Positions 10,898 to 21,750 are shown, counted from the first letter of the stretch. The stretch is 64,000 bases of DNA from Diplolepis rosae (GCA_030998225.1 JAPYXD010000711.1:1860001-1924000); one strand, 5' to 3'. Translations and numbers: made by a program. The notes: generated by a model from the letters alone, not told the origin.

Positions 10898-13159
10898 AAG
10901 TACCCAGGTAGACAAAATTTTTGCCAAAAATCACCCTGAATTACGATACATCATTACGGATACCACCAGGAAAATACAATAAATAATCATGAAACATAAT
11001 GGCAGCTGTAATAAAATAAAAATCAAAGCAACGGAGGAAAAAGAATAAGGATCATAGAAAGTACGAAGAGTTTAGCCGTAGCAAGCTAACAAACCACTCC
11101 CACTTGAGAAAGAAATTAATCACACCCACCGAGAGCAACCATAATGAATTATAATCCAATCACATAAAGAAATGCAATGTGACACCTTACTGGACGCAGC
11201 GTATCACTAGCAGTCGAGACTCCCGACAACATGGCCAGAGCGTAACTTGAACCGCCCAGCGATAAGAAGACTCGCGACCGCCTGCAATGAATCATATATA
11301 CTAAGCAGTTCTCCTGTATCTATATGAATGCCTATTACAAGTTCTTTATTAGACTTGCCAAAAACCCACATGGCAGCGGGCCTTATACCAATGGATGCAC
11401 CGACAAGATGGCTATCATTATCAAAAACTCCATGGCAGCCCCGCAACAATGACCACCTAATATACAAGTATTGTTGGACATGCCACCATCATGGAGGCAC
11501 AAGTGTGATACATATAGGTATGCAGAACAGCGAACTCCACATACGGTATGCTATCCGGTCAGAAAATTTTTAACGAACAATCAAATTCGGGAGATTCCAT
11601 TAACATTAATTGAATAATATCCGCGAAGAATAAAAGATGTGCAATGCTATATATCCATAAACCTTTAATCATGTAAATCAATCAGAATTGAGCCACATGA
11701 CTAAGGGTTTCTCCGAACTATAAGGGCACATATCTCCGTTGTTAACACAATACTAGAAATAACCACAGAGATATTTCAAGTAATTGATTAAATAACTAGT
11801 TAATGGGATAAGGCCAAAATTTTGTAAAGAAAATATTTACGAGCATGGCGATTAATAAAGCCATTATTGGTAAAATCGGGTGACGCAAAACTTAGCCATG
11901 AATTTTCAATTATAAATTACCCGATTTGGCCAATAAATGAGCTCGTGCCAGCCAAATTAACCTATAAATAAGCAATAAATGGAATCACTAAAATAACTAT
12001 AAAATGGATTCCCAGAATTTGGATTATAATCCGATTATAAGTTAAAAATAGGGTAGAATTTTGTAAAATAGCAATACTTTTAAGAAAATGTTTTAATTTT
12101 AATTACACAGAACTAAGATAACATTTTAGTCAACTGAAGTTTTATGCAGTGACATGAAAAAGGAAAATTCCTTGCAAAATTGTAATTTACGATGAATTTT
12201 ATACTGAATTACAGTTTCGTAAGAAAAACACCTATAATCACAACATCATAAATGGCATCAAGTTTGTGTTATTTTTGTAACACGGAAATTCGGGAAGTTT
12301 CCAAAGAATATATGAAATAATAAGAACCAAACTCCGAGGTGTCATTATCTCAATCCAAAAAGCAATGTCGAGATTGCATACGTATATTATACGAATTGTA
12401 TGTATGATACAAATAATGTTGTGAATGCATATGCAATTTCGACATACTGCAGACAGCCTCAAGGAGATATAACAGCAAGAATGCTCCTCAAGCATTATGC
12501 TACCCTACTAAATCCTTACTAGTTCCACGCTCAAATTCGGGTGGTCCTACATTAAAATTGCGGAAATTCACCTCGGAACCTGAAAATATCTATTATCAGA
12601 AACCGATTCACCCTCAATCAGGTATCCCAGTCGAATTCGAGAGTATTCCTGCGCATCCATAAAGCCCACTTTTCCGAATATGCTTGTTTTAAAGGTTTCA
12701 TGAATTTCCGATCAAGAGGTTGCAATTATTTGTGACTCGTGTGTGGGGGTAAACTTAGAAACTTAGCAGAAAAATGAGGCCAGGGCTACCCGACACGAAA
12801 TGGCCAGGGCTATCCGACTCTGACAAGTTTCACTAAAACTGCTGTAAATAAAAATGTGTATAAAAAGTGAATTTATATATCCCAATCAGAACCAATCTGA
12901 TATTTCTTTTAGCTTTAGAAATATTTTATAATAAAGATGGTACATATTTCTCAAAATGCACCTGTTTTCTAGAGATGAAATATTTAGATCGGATTTTCTT
13001 TTAAGTTGATGAAAGATACGACTCCATATCATTAAAATTACACTTTGGCACAATTCTGAAAGAAAAAAATGTTAATTTATTTTCGCAGAAAGTACAGTTT
13101 ATTCAATCTCATGAGTGGCCGGGGCTACCCGATGGCCGGGGCTACCCGACTTTCCCCTA
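10898..13159 (+). other. Non-matching segment between polypurine tract and 3' LTR match
   Basis: This 2.26-kb stretch lies where the U3 of the 3' LTR should be, but I find no clear match to the first 600 bp of the 5' LTR. It carries no gene I can support. Its right end has short repeated phrases (GGCCAGGGCTACCCGAC at about 12780, 12802, 13118 and 13135). It may be a diverged U3 from a related subfamily brought in by recombination, or an unrelated insertion. Confidence 0.5.
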
Positions 13160-13352
13160 ACACAAATTGTAAACAAATAAATGCAGAAATGAGTAATTAA
13201 AAATGCATTTATTTGGAAACTAGATATAAAATTGGGCAATAGAAGAGATGAACTCATGAACCCTTGCAAAGATCGTGCCTGGCCACCGATTCGCAATTCG
13301 TACGTGCCTTGCCACCGATTTGCGATTCGAACGTGCCTTGCCACCGATTTAC

Positions 13353-13813
13353 CGATGCAGGCCAAGATCCAATCGCAAAATACGCCAGGTAGTCATCCTG
13401 GACAGGCCCATTTCCTGAGATCGGCGTGGCACGGACAATTCACGGTTTTCCTCGATACTGGCCTGTACGGCGGCTATATTCTGTGTAGAACGTGCGGTAC
13501 GCATACGATTTTTAGGCTTAGTATCCAATAGAGTAAATTCACTCTCCAACTTATCGATTATTCGACGAATTGAGAGCGCGGATGGAGCAGAATGACGACC
13601 ATATTTTGCACGATATGCTCTTTGAACACCGACAAAACTTCTCGAATTTTGATAAAATAATTGGACAATTTCCAAACGTTGTGGAAGCGTGAAACTACTC
13701 ATGATTAAATGGCAAAACTTTCTGATGACAACTGACAGCAGACGTCAAAAATTTCAGTTCAAATGAGCCCGATAGGGACATTCAAAATCATATCACCCCT
13801 ATTGGGAAACCCT
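13353..13813 (-). mobile_element. Tc1/mariner-like transposon fragment in the 3' LTR
   Basis: The segment replaces about 90 bp of LTR sequence present in the 5' copy. On the minus strand it codes from 13702 to 13349 for a 117-residue helix-turn-helix protein (FTLPQRLEIVQLFYQNSRS, SALSIRRIIDKLE), the N-terminal DNA-binding region common in insect Tc1/mariner-like transposons of the DUF4817 type. A linker and a second helix-turn-helix (RRSQEMGLSRMTTWRILR) follow. The catalytic domain is absent. The outer end carries GGGTTTCCCAATAGGGGTG on the minus strand, a likely terminal repeat. It is a truncated, immobile copy. Confidence 0.72.
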
Positions 13814-14375
13814 TTATATATACCCTAGATTCACCTCTGGAGGTTTGTGATTAAGTTCCGAACAGTTGTACGGTTGTTAGGTCTGGACCGGTAATTCAAC
13901 GTCGTGAGCAGACCCTTCGATAAGCGTAAGTCTCATTGGATTTCTATGAGCAACTCAACATTCGGTACTTGGTAAATAAAATCCTTGGTCCTTAAGTGGT
14001 GCAAGTCCGGAAACCGTAGTGCTAGATAGTTCCTTTGGATTACGTGTATCGTCGTATTTAGTCGTGTCAGTTAATAGTGATTTATTTCTGAAATCGGGAC
14101 GAACTAACCTATCTTGTTAACAAATGCATGTTTGATTCATTTCTCGTGTACTCAACAAGATACGTAAGCGGATAATTGATCACATCAGTTGCTGGTGGAC
14201 TTGCATCCCTTACACCATACCTCCTGCAAAATTTATCGTTGTTTTGCTACCTCACGGGGACTCAAACGAAACTCAACTACCCTGCAAGGATTTGTGCGCG
14301 TTCACTTGCAATAACAGGAGTAATAAACGACAATTCTCTCTTTTGCCCTCTAATTTAAGAGGTAGGCAAGTAAGT

Positions 14376-14401
<26 letters not shown>

Positions 14402-14408
<7 letters not shown>

Positions 14409-14770
14409 GCATCTCAAAACTTATTATATTAACTATAACGCTGAATGTGGAGCGTGAGTTGTACACATAGGCATCTCAAAACCTAGTATATTAGCGTAAA
14501 ACTTCCACAATCAACTGCGGAAGTTACATATATAGGCATCTCAAAACCTGTATATTTGTCTCATAACCGCATAAAACTCATAACATAAATATAAATAAGC
14601 ATCTCAAAACTTATTATATTTAACTATAACGCTAAATGTGGAGCGTGAGTTGTATACCTAGGCATCTCAAAACCTAGTATATTAGCGTAAAACGTCCACA
14701 ATCAACTGCGGAAGTTACATATATAGGCATCTCGAAACCTGTATATTTGGCTCATAACCGCATAAAACTC
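14402..14770 (+). repeat. Tandem duplication inside the 3' LTR
   Basis: Two copies of a segment of about 185 bp (AAATAAGCATCTCAAAACTT to CATAACCGCATAAAACTCA) stand in tandem; the 5' LTR has one copy at about 3265-3448. Each copy itself holds three diverged CATCTCAAAACCT units. The duplication arose after insertion or by LTR slippage. Confidence 0.8.
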
Positions 14771-15062
14771 ACAACATCGCCTTCTCATCTTGGGAAGTAG
14801 TATAAGTTACCAACTAAGTATCATTTTATGAAAACTTGTGCAACAACTTATTTATTTATAATAAATTACCTTATATATTCGTAAATTCAGTGTTTTATTA
14901 TCATTGTGAACAACTCAGGGCCCATAGACCTGACAAGTGACAACGTACCCACAAACAAATATAAATTATCAGGCCTTACCAACCTGATATAATCAGCCAT
15001 CCTCCTCCCTTAAATCCAAAAATCCAACATACCCTCGCCTTTTGCTCGGGACGTAACAGACT

Positions 15063-15344
15063 TACCATTTAAGCGTTTTCAGGTGGGTTTTAACGGGTTT
15101 GGCAACGTGAGGCCGAACGTTGTCATGCTGTAGAATCACTTTTTTGTGCCTCTGATCGTATTGTGGCCGTTTTTCGTACAGTGCTCGGGTCATGTGCATA
15201 AATTGCGTTCGATACCGCCCCCCAGTGATGCGCTTCATCCGTTGTTTTCTTCGACTGAAAAAATAAAATCAACACTTCCCGAAAATGACGATTATTTGGT
15301 ACAAAATCAGACACTTTCACACAACTAAAAGTATATGACGCCAA
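15063..15344 (-). pseudogene. Mariner transposase N-terminal and middle part
   Basis: The minus-strand frame opens with a helix-turn-helix-like FREVLILFFQSKKTTDEAHH, then jumps by an internal deletion and a frame change to the catalytic core: YEKRPQYDQRHKKVILQHDN, carrying the second catalytic Asp, then VRPHVAKPVKTHLKTLKW. It stops at the LTR element insertion, and the remaining C-terminus is at 1618-1849. The segment with the first catalytic Asp is absent. Confidence 0.85.
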
Positions 15345-15487
15345 AACAAAATCACTAATGTGTCAAAACGGTTTGTTTGCAATATGTCTAAGCTTGGTTC
15401 ATGATGTTTTGGATATTTCAAAATCGACCAGCACTTAATGCTGGAGCCATCTATTTACAAACAGCAGGAACTTAGTTGCGCACCTAA

Positions 15488-15860
15488 TAACAGAAGATAT
15501 CCTCGTTCAGAATCTAGAAAACAAATTACATTCCATTTGAAAAAATAATCTTCTGACATTGGATAAACATCTCGAACGCGTTAGAAGTTGAATTTTTGAA
15601 CAAGAATATTAGTTACAAACGAAGGAAAAGAAAAGTGTGTAGTTTTCTTTGAATTGTTAATTTAGATCACGAGGAGACTAGAATGTGCCTCCGGCCGTCG
15701 AAACCTCGTCTAAGGTTTAAGTGAAAAATTGAACATAATCGAATCACCAGTTCAAACCAAGGAATACATTTTTTTTGTATATAAATTTTCGTGAGTCATC
15801 TTAAAGGATATTATTTTTTTAAATTTTGAGTTAGGCACCTCTTGACCTTACTACTCAAAG
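15488..15860. other. No gene recognised
   Basis: Flank of the mariner insertion, continuous with sequence before 1538. It is AT-rich and holds no ORF or repeat that I can name. Confidence 0.4.
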
Positions 15861-16157
15861 ATGCCTTTAGCTCCACCGGAGAATAATCGGTCTCGTAAAA
15901 AGTGGAGAAAAGTCCGGAAGGAGAAAAGAGACGCTTATCTGCGGGCAGCTGCCGACAGTTCGTATCCCACTGGAACCACCACTCAGAAGATCTGTTCCGT
16001 GCCCCCACCCTCAGTTGATGCACGGGGCGTCTCTATTAACACCAGATTCATAAATTTTTCTCGCCCTCTTCCATCTAGAAGAGGTGTTTACAATAGAATT
16101 AAAGACGATAAGGTGTTCCTGGTCTTATTCAATAAAATGTTGAATAATCTTTCATGA
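15861..16157 (+). CDS. Small basic ORF upstream of element C
   Basis: A 98-residue ORF with a good ATG. The N-terminus is strongly basic (RSRKKWRKVRKEKRDAYLRA). I do not recognise the family. After its stop, other frames remain readable to about 16430, ending in an acidic stretch (FVFLDFDDD, ENGIFEEIARLDSL), so the gene may once have been longer. Its place, about 700 bp before gag of element C, parallels the small acidic ORF that stands before gag in element B, so it may be the same accessory slot. The match between the two proteins is not convincing. Confidence 0.35.
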   Translation: MPLAPPENNRSRKKWRKVRKEKRDAYLRAAADSSYPTGTTTQKICSVPPPSVDARGVSINTRFINFSRPLPSRRGVYNRIKDDKVFLVLFNKMLNNLS

Positions 16158-16839
16158 GCCGCCCCTCTCCCGAGATAACCCTCCACTAGTAGTCAATCGG
16201 TTACCAGCTTTCTTTCCGAGGATTGTCCACCCTCAGAGTGGGCAAGAAAACCTCCAGATTTGGTTGACCGTGATTCTGTTGACTACATTGTATCTGCGAA
16301 AAGAAAACCTCCAGATTTTGTTTTCCTTGACTTTGATGACGACATTGTATCTGGAAACAGATCGGCTTTAGATATCGAAAACGGTATTTTTGAGGAGATT
16401 GCGAGATTAGACTCGTTGAATCATTGACAGCTCAATGCGAATGTTGCCTGGAAATATGTAAAATTTAAGACAAGAAATAAAATCTATAATTAAGAAATTG
16501 ATGATGGTCGTATTGAAAGTTTTATGAAATAAGGCAGTCGTATTAGAGTATGATTTGAATAGGGAAAATATTGCATGCGTTGCTACGTGGCGCGAAGGTC
16601 TCTTTATCACCTCCAGCAGGCGTTGTCTTTTCACATTGCTAGGGTAAGGTAGTATGTAGCATTGCAGTGAAGTTTCACTGCCGTAAGAATTTCACAACGA
16701 CCCGTTACGCGATTGCTATGAACGGGGTAGGTTCCAACAGAGTCATTTTTTTTAAATTTGTCCACAGTAAATGTAGTTTTTTTTTTAAAGTTATATATTT
16801 TCATTTAATTTCATTTTTCTTTTCTCTAAACCTACCGAT
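16158..16839 (+). other. Decayed leader upstream of gag C
   Basis: The first 270 bp hold a readable but interrupted frame with a twice-repeated RKPPD phrase (at about 16247 and 16300). The remainder is AT-rich leader with no ORF. It probably belongs to element C, but no LTR boundary is visible. Confidence 0.4.
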
Positions 16840-17755
16840 ATGCCTAATGACGAAACCGCAGACAAAACACTAACAAAAAATCCAGGCGCAACCACATTGC
16901 AACAATCTTTCATCGGCGTATCCCCTGACATTCCAATTTCCTCAAATCAAACAATGCGCGCCATGGACGTGAGTGCTCCGATGGCTACAGCTTTTGAGGG
17001 TATGACCCTTCAGCAAAGTACATACCATATAACTACGTTCGATTGTAGGACGCCCGCGCTAAAGGAGTTTTTACAGGACGTCGTAAACGGCGTGGTATAT
17101 GTCACCGAATCAACGGAACCCGCATTCATAATAATAATTCCCAGCAAATTAAAAGGAACCGCGCGCAAAAGTATCCACGACAAAGAGTTAAGGAACATAC
17201 AGGGATTTATCTCTCGTCTTAAAAAGCGTTTTGCTCCCACTAAGAAGTACAATGGCACTTCAAAGCTATTGTAAATTTCCGTATGAAGCAGACTGAAAGT
17301 GTGAGCGATACTATGACAGGACGTTGGGTCTTCTTATCGGAGCAAAGCACGCGCTCAAACAAAAATATGGTGGGTCAATCGTAAATACAACTAGCATGAT
17401 TAAACGTGTAACGGACTGAGCCCTTGATGCATTTATTCGCGGACTACCGGATGAAATGTTGACGTTTGCTGACACCAGAAACCCTCGAACCTTATATTAA
17501 GCTTACGAATACGCGCTTCACGTGGAGGAACGACAAAGGTACACTGGAAAGGCTAGGGTTGCATCAGTCTTGACCTATCACGTCGCACGGCAGGATCGAA
17601 TTCGCGACCGCGCTAGATTACCTAGCCCATGTACTAGGCAAATGGAAGACGCTGGCAGGCCAAGAAGAGTAGAAAAAGAAGAAACAGAAGCTCCTTCGCC
17701 TACTGTGCAATATTCTTCCTCATCCTACCCATCTTTCCCAGAACAGTACTACTAA
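16840..17755 (+). pseudogene. gag: Gag of element C
   Basis: The 144-residue ORF from the ATG at 16840 has the shared capsid pattern: FDCRTPALKEFLQDVVNGV, then IQGFISRLKKRFAPTKKYNG, which aligns with gag of A and B. After the stop at 17274 the capsid continues in shifted frames (LGLLIGAKHALKQKYGG, ALDAFIRGLPDEMLTFAD), and a last ORF (17522-17755) holds HVEERQRYTGKARVAS and an Arg/Glu/Pro tail. No zinc knuckle is seen. At least three lesions separate the parts. It encoded the particle shell. Confidence 0.78.
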
Positions 17756-20492
17756 TTCGTATTTGAGTACAAAAAGGGAAAGTTGAATTGCGGGGTAGAA
17801 TCCTTATCCGGAAACCCTGTATGAAAAATTAACTGTGACCCCAGCGAAATTGACAATGAACCTGCGCATTCAGCAATTTCGTCTGGGAAATTACACCAGA
17901 ACGAGGGAGATAAGCTGATCCGGACATCACACCCGACTAGAACAGTACACTGCGTGTTGCCGCTTAAAAAGAAACTAACCGAAACGAGTGAACAACAGAG
18001 GAGTAATCTGGTTGCTCAATCCGAAGATAGTGAGGATTATTGCGCACCTGTCTATAGGAAGGATCACAGTGTCTTCCCTAGCCTGAAGCCTACTCTCGCT
18101 TCTCCAAAGGAGGTTGCTCCTGCAGAGGTATCACCGTGTTTCCCAAGTCCAGGGTTTCCTGCTTAATGTAGTAAGCCGACCGAGGTTTATATAGATGGAG
18201 CCTGTCTTCACAATCATAAGGGAGAATCCAAAGGAGGTGTGGGCGTATGGTTTGGCCCCAATCACACTTGGAACATCTCAAAGACTGCCCAAGAATGGCA
18301 AACTAATAGCTCTGCCGAGATACAGGCTGCAACAGCTGCGGCTAAAAAGGCCACTGAGAATGGTGTGGCTAAGTTATCAATATTTACACTTTCCAAATTT
18401 TTAATCGACAGTTGTACAAAATGGATACACACATGGAAAAAAAATGGATGGAAAACTGCAGATGGAAAGCCAGTTGTCAACAAGACGGAATTCGAATAAC
18501 CATTGGAAGCTTTAGCTTCTTTAGAGGTAGGACGGAATCATGTTCCTGGAAATCAAGGGATTAAAGGGAATAAGGCCGCTGATCAACTAGCTAGAGCCGC
18601 AATAAAGAAAGATGATTCAGCCGTTATGACTCCTCTAGAGGATGGAACATACCGCAAGGACTCTATCGACGAGCCTAAGGGAACTATGGAAACGATGATA
18701 AGCATCAGCCCGAATTGTACCAGCAGCAAGGACAGTGACAGTCTTGATGAAGAACCAGATGCACCAGAAGCAATATCCGACACACAGATCAAGGCAGAAA
18801 GGGAAGGCAGAAAATGCACCGTACGATTCAAGGAAGTTCCGGAATTTATGGATTCTCCCATATTGGGTCAGAAACCTTCACGACGCTCTCTGTTCCAAAC
18901 GCCAACCATGCCACCTATACCGTTCACGGGATCAACTCTAACTCAACTCAAAACTAAACAACCAGTTACGTTAATCGGCAATGAAAAAAAAATCCGAAAA
19001 AGGGTTTTCCTACCTTTCAGTCTAAACAGGATCTTCCCTCTATCCGGTCACCTATTGACATAAGGGTCCCAGATTTCGATCCGACTTCTTCGCTTTCAGA
19101 AGAAGAAGTAAGGAAAATATTAGGACACCATAGTAGTCTTCCAAGGGCTTCAGAAATCGCACCATCCATCCGTCACGAATGGACCGAACTAATAACCTAT
19201 CGTCTCGATAACTATGCCCACTTTATTTCGGAAAATTTCGAACCTTATAACACCATTTTTGAATTGCTGATCGCCACAGACCGTGTGGACCCACAAGAAT
19301 TATGGTAGAAATGACCACGAAAGGGTCAAGTCATAATTATTCCCTTAGGAAAATACAAAACCTACTCAATAGTTATTCAACAGAATCATTTCGACGATAC
19401 TAATTGAGAAGACGTCCGGTCGGGTCTACTGAACTTCAAAATTGCTTTTGAACGTGATCAGTGAAAACGTGTAGAATGGCTAACTCTGGCGACTTGTTGG
19501 GTGCATTGTCACAAAAAAGAATGACAGAGCTGCTGTCGGACATGTTCCTTAATGGCCCGCCCGCTATAACACTCTGCCATGGGAAGATAGAAGTACCCCC
19601 AGTTAAAGACCGTCTCCAAATATATTAAAAAATCACGATAGTCTAATCGGCGGACATAAGGGTATAACCAAAACATGCCGACGCATACGCGAACGATACA
19701 CTTGGCCCGGTCAGCACAATAAAGTATACAATTACATTCGGAACTGTAAAAGCTGTTTACAAAACAAGTTGGTGCGTTTGCATAGCCACGTACCTATGGT
19801 AATCACTGACACCCCACTGGGGATGTTTCATAAGGTTTTTTTAGATACCGTACGGAGATTGTCGACCACTCCCAATGGAAACCGATATATACTGACTATG
19901 CAATACAATTTCTCAAAATTATGCATTGCAGTATCGAAACCACACTTAAAAACAGAAACATCTGTTCACAGACTAACGGTTCACTTGAGCGTAGCCATAT
20001 GGTACTCGCCCATTACATAAAGCATTATGCGGATAGTTTTGACGACTGGGACCGATTGTTGCCCTTCGCGATGTTTGCATATAATAGATCCGTCCATGAA
20101 TAACTAATTTAACGCCATTTAAATTAGTTCATGGAAGAGTAGCATAGATGCCTAGTTCATTCTCAACTGCAGATAAACTAGAAACATATGACTCGTATCT
20201 TCGGGACCTGATCATTGGACTAAACGGGATTCAAAAAATCACCGCGAAAAATATGATTCAGGACAAGGAGCATTCAAAATTACGTTATGAAAAGACAGGG
20301 CGACCTCTTAACGCCGCTATTCGTGACAGGGTAATGGCGTTCAAGGATGCTCGCAAGAAAAAATTGGATAAACGAGCCGTTGGAACTTGTACTATAATGG
20401 GTTTCACAGAAAACCATAATGTGATTCTTGAAGCCGACAATGGTACAAGATTCACCAAACATGACGACGAACTCTTGGTCGTTCACTGTTGA
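17756..20492 (+). pseudogene. pol: Pol remnant of element C with added RNase H1 and macro-like domains
   Basis: The first 60 bases (KKGKLNCGVESLSGNPV) match the canonical end of the RT-linked RNase H in element B (KAGKTNVNADALSRNP), so everything earlier in pol was deleted. A linker, the RNase H1 domain (separate entry) and an acidic Ser/Glu linker follow. Next is a macro-like segment (LDNYAHFISENFEPYNTIFE at about 19206; ITLCHGKIEVPP at about 19570). The integrase starts LIGGHKGITKTCRRIRERYT with C-x2-C (CKSC) and YILTMQYNFSKLCIAVS, then loses the core up to TNGSLERSHMVL. The last ORF (20148-20492) is the C-terminal DNA-binding part. It is multiply interrupted and inactive. Confidence 0.82.
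18185..18606 (+). pseudogene. Cellular-type RNase H1 domain inside pol of element C
   Basis: One frame, broken only by a TAA at 18497-18499, reads as a eukaryotic RNase H1 catalytic domain. It has VYIDGACLHNHKGESKGGVG, VWFGPNHTWNIS, QTNSSAEIQAA, WIHTWKKNGWKTADGKPVVN and HVPGNQGIKGNKAADQLARA. The first Asp (YIDG), the Glu (AEI) and the last Asp (AADQ) of the active site are present. The third position, normally Asp in a TDS motif, is Leu (FTLSKF). RNase H1 cleaves RNA in RNA/DNA hybrids. The domain is distinct from the RT-linked RNase H of these elements and lies after it, giving a dual RNase H architecture. It is probably inactive now. Confidence 0.85.
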
Positions 20493-20512
20493 CAACAATG
20501 TAACTGCGAAAC

Positions 20513-20863
20513 ATGTTAGTAGCACTATTTTCAATTCTAATTCATTCACTATTCAGATTTGTTTTCTACTCACGAGTCGAAAAAAAATTGTATTTTCGCC
20601 TCCTCATCTTGTTACTTCTCTTCTGCGTCACCTGGACCAGCACCACAAGAGCGGACACCCCGTACCAGCATCTACAATTTGAAGGTAGCACTGGGATCTA
20701 CTATGAGCACCAGGGACCAGTGAGAAGGGTTAGCAACTGGAGAATTAACACATGTCTCCATGTTGGAAAGCTTTATGACTCATTGGCCTACTATCAGCTC
20801 AAGACGAAGGCTTTAACCAAACACTGCGCTCTCTCTCGCGCTCTCTCTGTCTCTCTCAACTGA
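20513..20863 (+). pseudogene. env: Env N-terminal fragment of element C
   Basis: The ORF has a hydrophobic signal-like run (FRLLILLLLFCVTWTSTTRA), then YQHLQFEGSTGIYYEHQGPV, which parallels STGLYFEPIEKI of the B envelope and GLFYEKLENI of A. It ends early in a CT-rich tract (20822-20860) that may mark an insertion or slippage. A pyrimidine tract and AG (about 20541-20555) just inside could be a splice acceptor. Only the first 115 residues remain, so no fusion or membrane anchor is left. Confidence 0.65.
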
Positions 20864-21750
20864 GCTCAAAGATGGTTTCCACGGCAAATCTGAAACAATT
20901 TTTGCGACAGCCTGATGTTTGTTCTTCTTAATGAAACTAACAGAATTTTCGCCCGTCGACTCTTCTTGATCGAACGTCAGACGGTAGTGCTAAGTCAGTA
21001 GCTATTTTCGATTAAGCATAATTGTAATATTTTCTTGTGTCAAAATAAGACCATTACTGCCCTGGTGAATAAACTTGTTTTATTCCACAGTAGTGCAAGG
21101 TAGTAACTATTTTCGCATAAACTAATTGCAATATTTTCTTTTGTCAAAATAAAACCACCATTACGATGGTGAAAGACATTTGGCACTTCACGGTAATTAC
21201 AAGTTAAAAGATTATTTGAAAACCTTAAAATAAACAAAATAAGGTTGATATGGTAGAGTTCTGTTATCACGTAGAGTGATACACACTCTTCTAATGATCG
21301 ACATAATCGACTGAAATGATTTAGAAAAATTGATTAATAGTTTATGATACATCCGCTGCCGAATTGGCGTTAACAAGTTTCTGTGAGAAAAGTTGCGGAA
21401 CATCCGAAGCTCAGATTACAGAGCATTCGACCGGCAATCGAAAGGAACTGGACTCGATACCAGCGGAGTGTAAGCGTTCCCTTTTTCACAGAAAATTTCT
21501 TCAAAAATTATATTGAAAAATATCCATCTAGTCTTACGAGACGTTAAAATTATTTCTAAATTGCAAGTTGGTAAGGTCGATATGGTAGAGTTCTGTTATC
21601 ACGTAGAGTGATAAACAACAACTAAAATAAATTCTATAAATAAGAAAAAAAAATGAAATACGTATATTTGTAAATTTATTTGAAAAAATATATATATGTA
21701 CTATATCAAAATATACATTACTCATATTTTGTACAATACTGTATTTCTAC
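20864..21750 (+). other. Junction of elements C and B, with tandem and direct repeats
   Basis: No gene. Two diverged tandem copies of a unit of about 104 bp lie at roughly 20988-21190 (AATATTTTCTTNTGTCAAAATAA core). A 41-bp direct repeat (AAGGTTGATATGGTAGAGTT start) occurs at 21241-21281 and 21573-21613 with one mismatch. Each copy includes the inverted repeat TATCAC-GTAGA-GTGATA. The sequence from 21617 onward matches the start of copy B', so the leader of element B lies here, but I could not define its 5' LTR. Confidence 0.5.

Larger units (their letters stand above)
1850..15058 (+). mobile_element. LTR element A, errantivirus-like Ty3/gypsy with env
   Basis: The element starts TGTTACATCCC and ends GGGACGTAACA, with GACT duplications at 1846-1849 and 15059-15062. 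Order: 5' LTR, leader with a retropepsin-like ORF, gag, pol (protease, RT, most of RNase H), env, polypurine tract, 3' LTR region. The rest of RNase H and the integrase are missing between pol and env. Gag has frameshifts and pol an in-frame stop, but env is open. Four-base duplication and a furin-type Env place it with insect errantiviruses. The two LTRs match over their downstream part only. Confidence 0.9.
13160..15058 (+). repeat. 3' LTR of element A, matching part
   Basis: It is nearly identical to the 5' LTR from about 2447 to 3738. Three differences are structural: a 461-bp replacement by a transposase fragment (13353-13813), a longer TA run near 14377-14402, and a tandem duplication of a segment of about 185 bp (14402-14586 and 14587-14770) that is single in the 5' LTR. 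It ends GTAACA at 15058. Confidence 0.85.
1540..15487 (-). mobile_element. Mariner element, internally deleted and split by LTR element A
   Basis: The left end TTAGGTGCGCAACTAAGT (1540-1557) is matched by its reverse complement ending at 15487, with TA duplications at 1538-1539 and 15488-15489. The transposase is on the minus strand: its N-terminal part lies at 15063-15344 and its C-terminal part at 1618-1849. Between them sits the 13.2-kb LTR element A with a 4-bp GACT duplication. Without that insertion the mariner is only about 740 bp, so it had already lost its middle, including the first catalytic Asp region, before or after A arrived. It is inactive. Confidence 0.93.
16840..20863 (+). 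mobile_element. Element C, decayed errantivirus-like Ty3/gypsy element
   Basis: Order: gag, a deletion that removes protease, RT and most of RNase H, the very end of RNase H, a linker, a cellular-type RNase H1 domain, an acidic linker, a macro-like domain, an integrase with an internal deletion, and the first part of env. Numerous stops and frameshifts show it is old. No LTRs could be delimited. It is related to A, B and D through gag and integrase. Confidence 0.8.

Noticed and set aside
15861..16157. 98-residue ORF as a homologue of the acidic ORF of element B
   Set aside because: Position is similar, but I could not align the sequences, so homology is not claimed.
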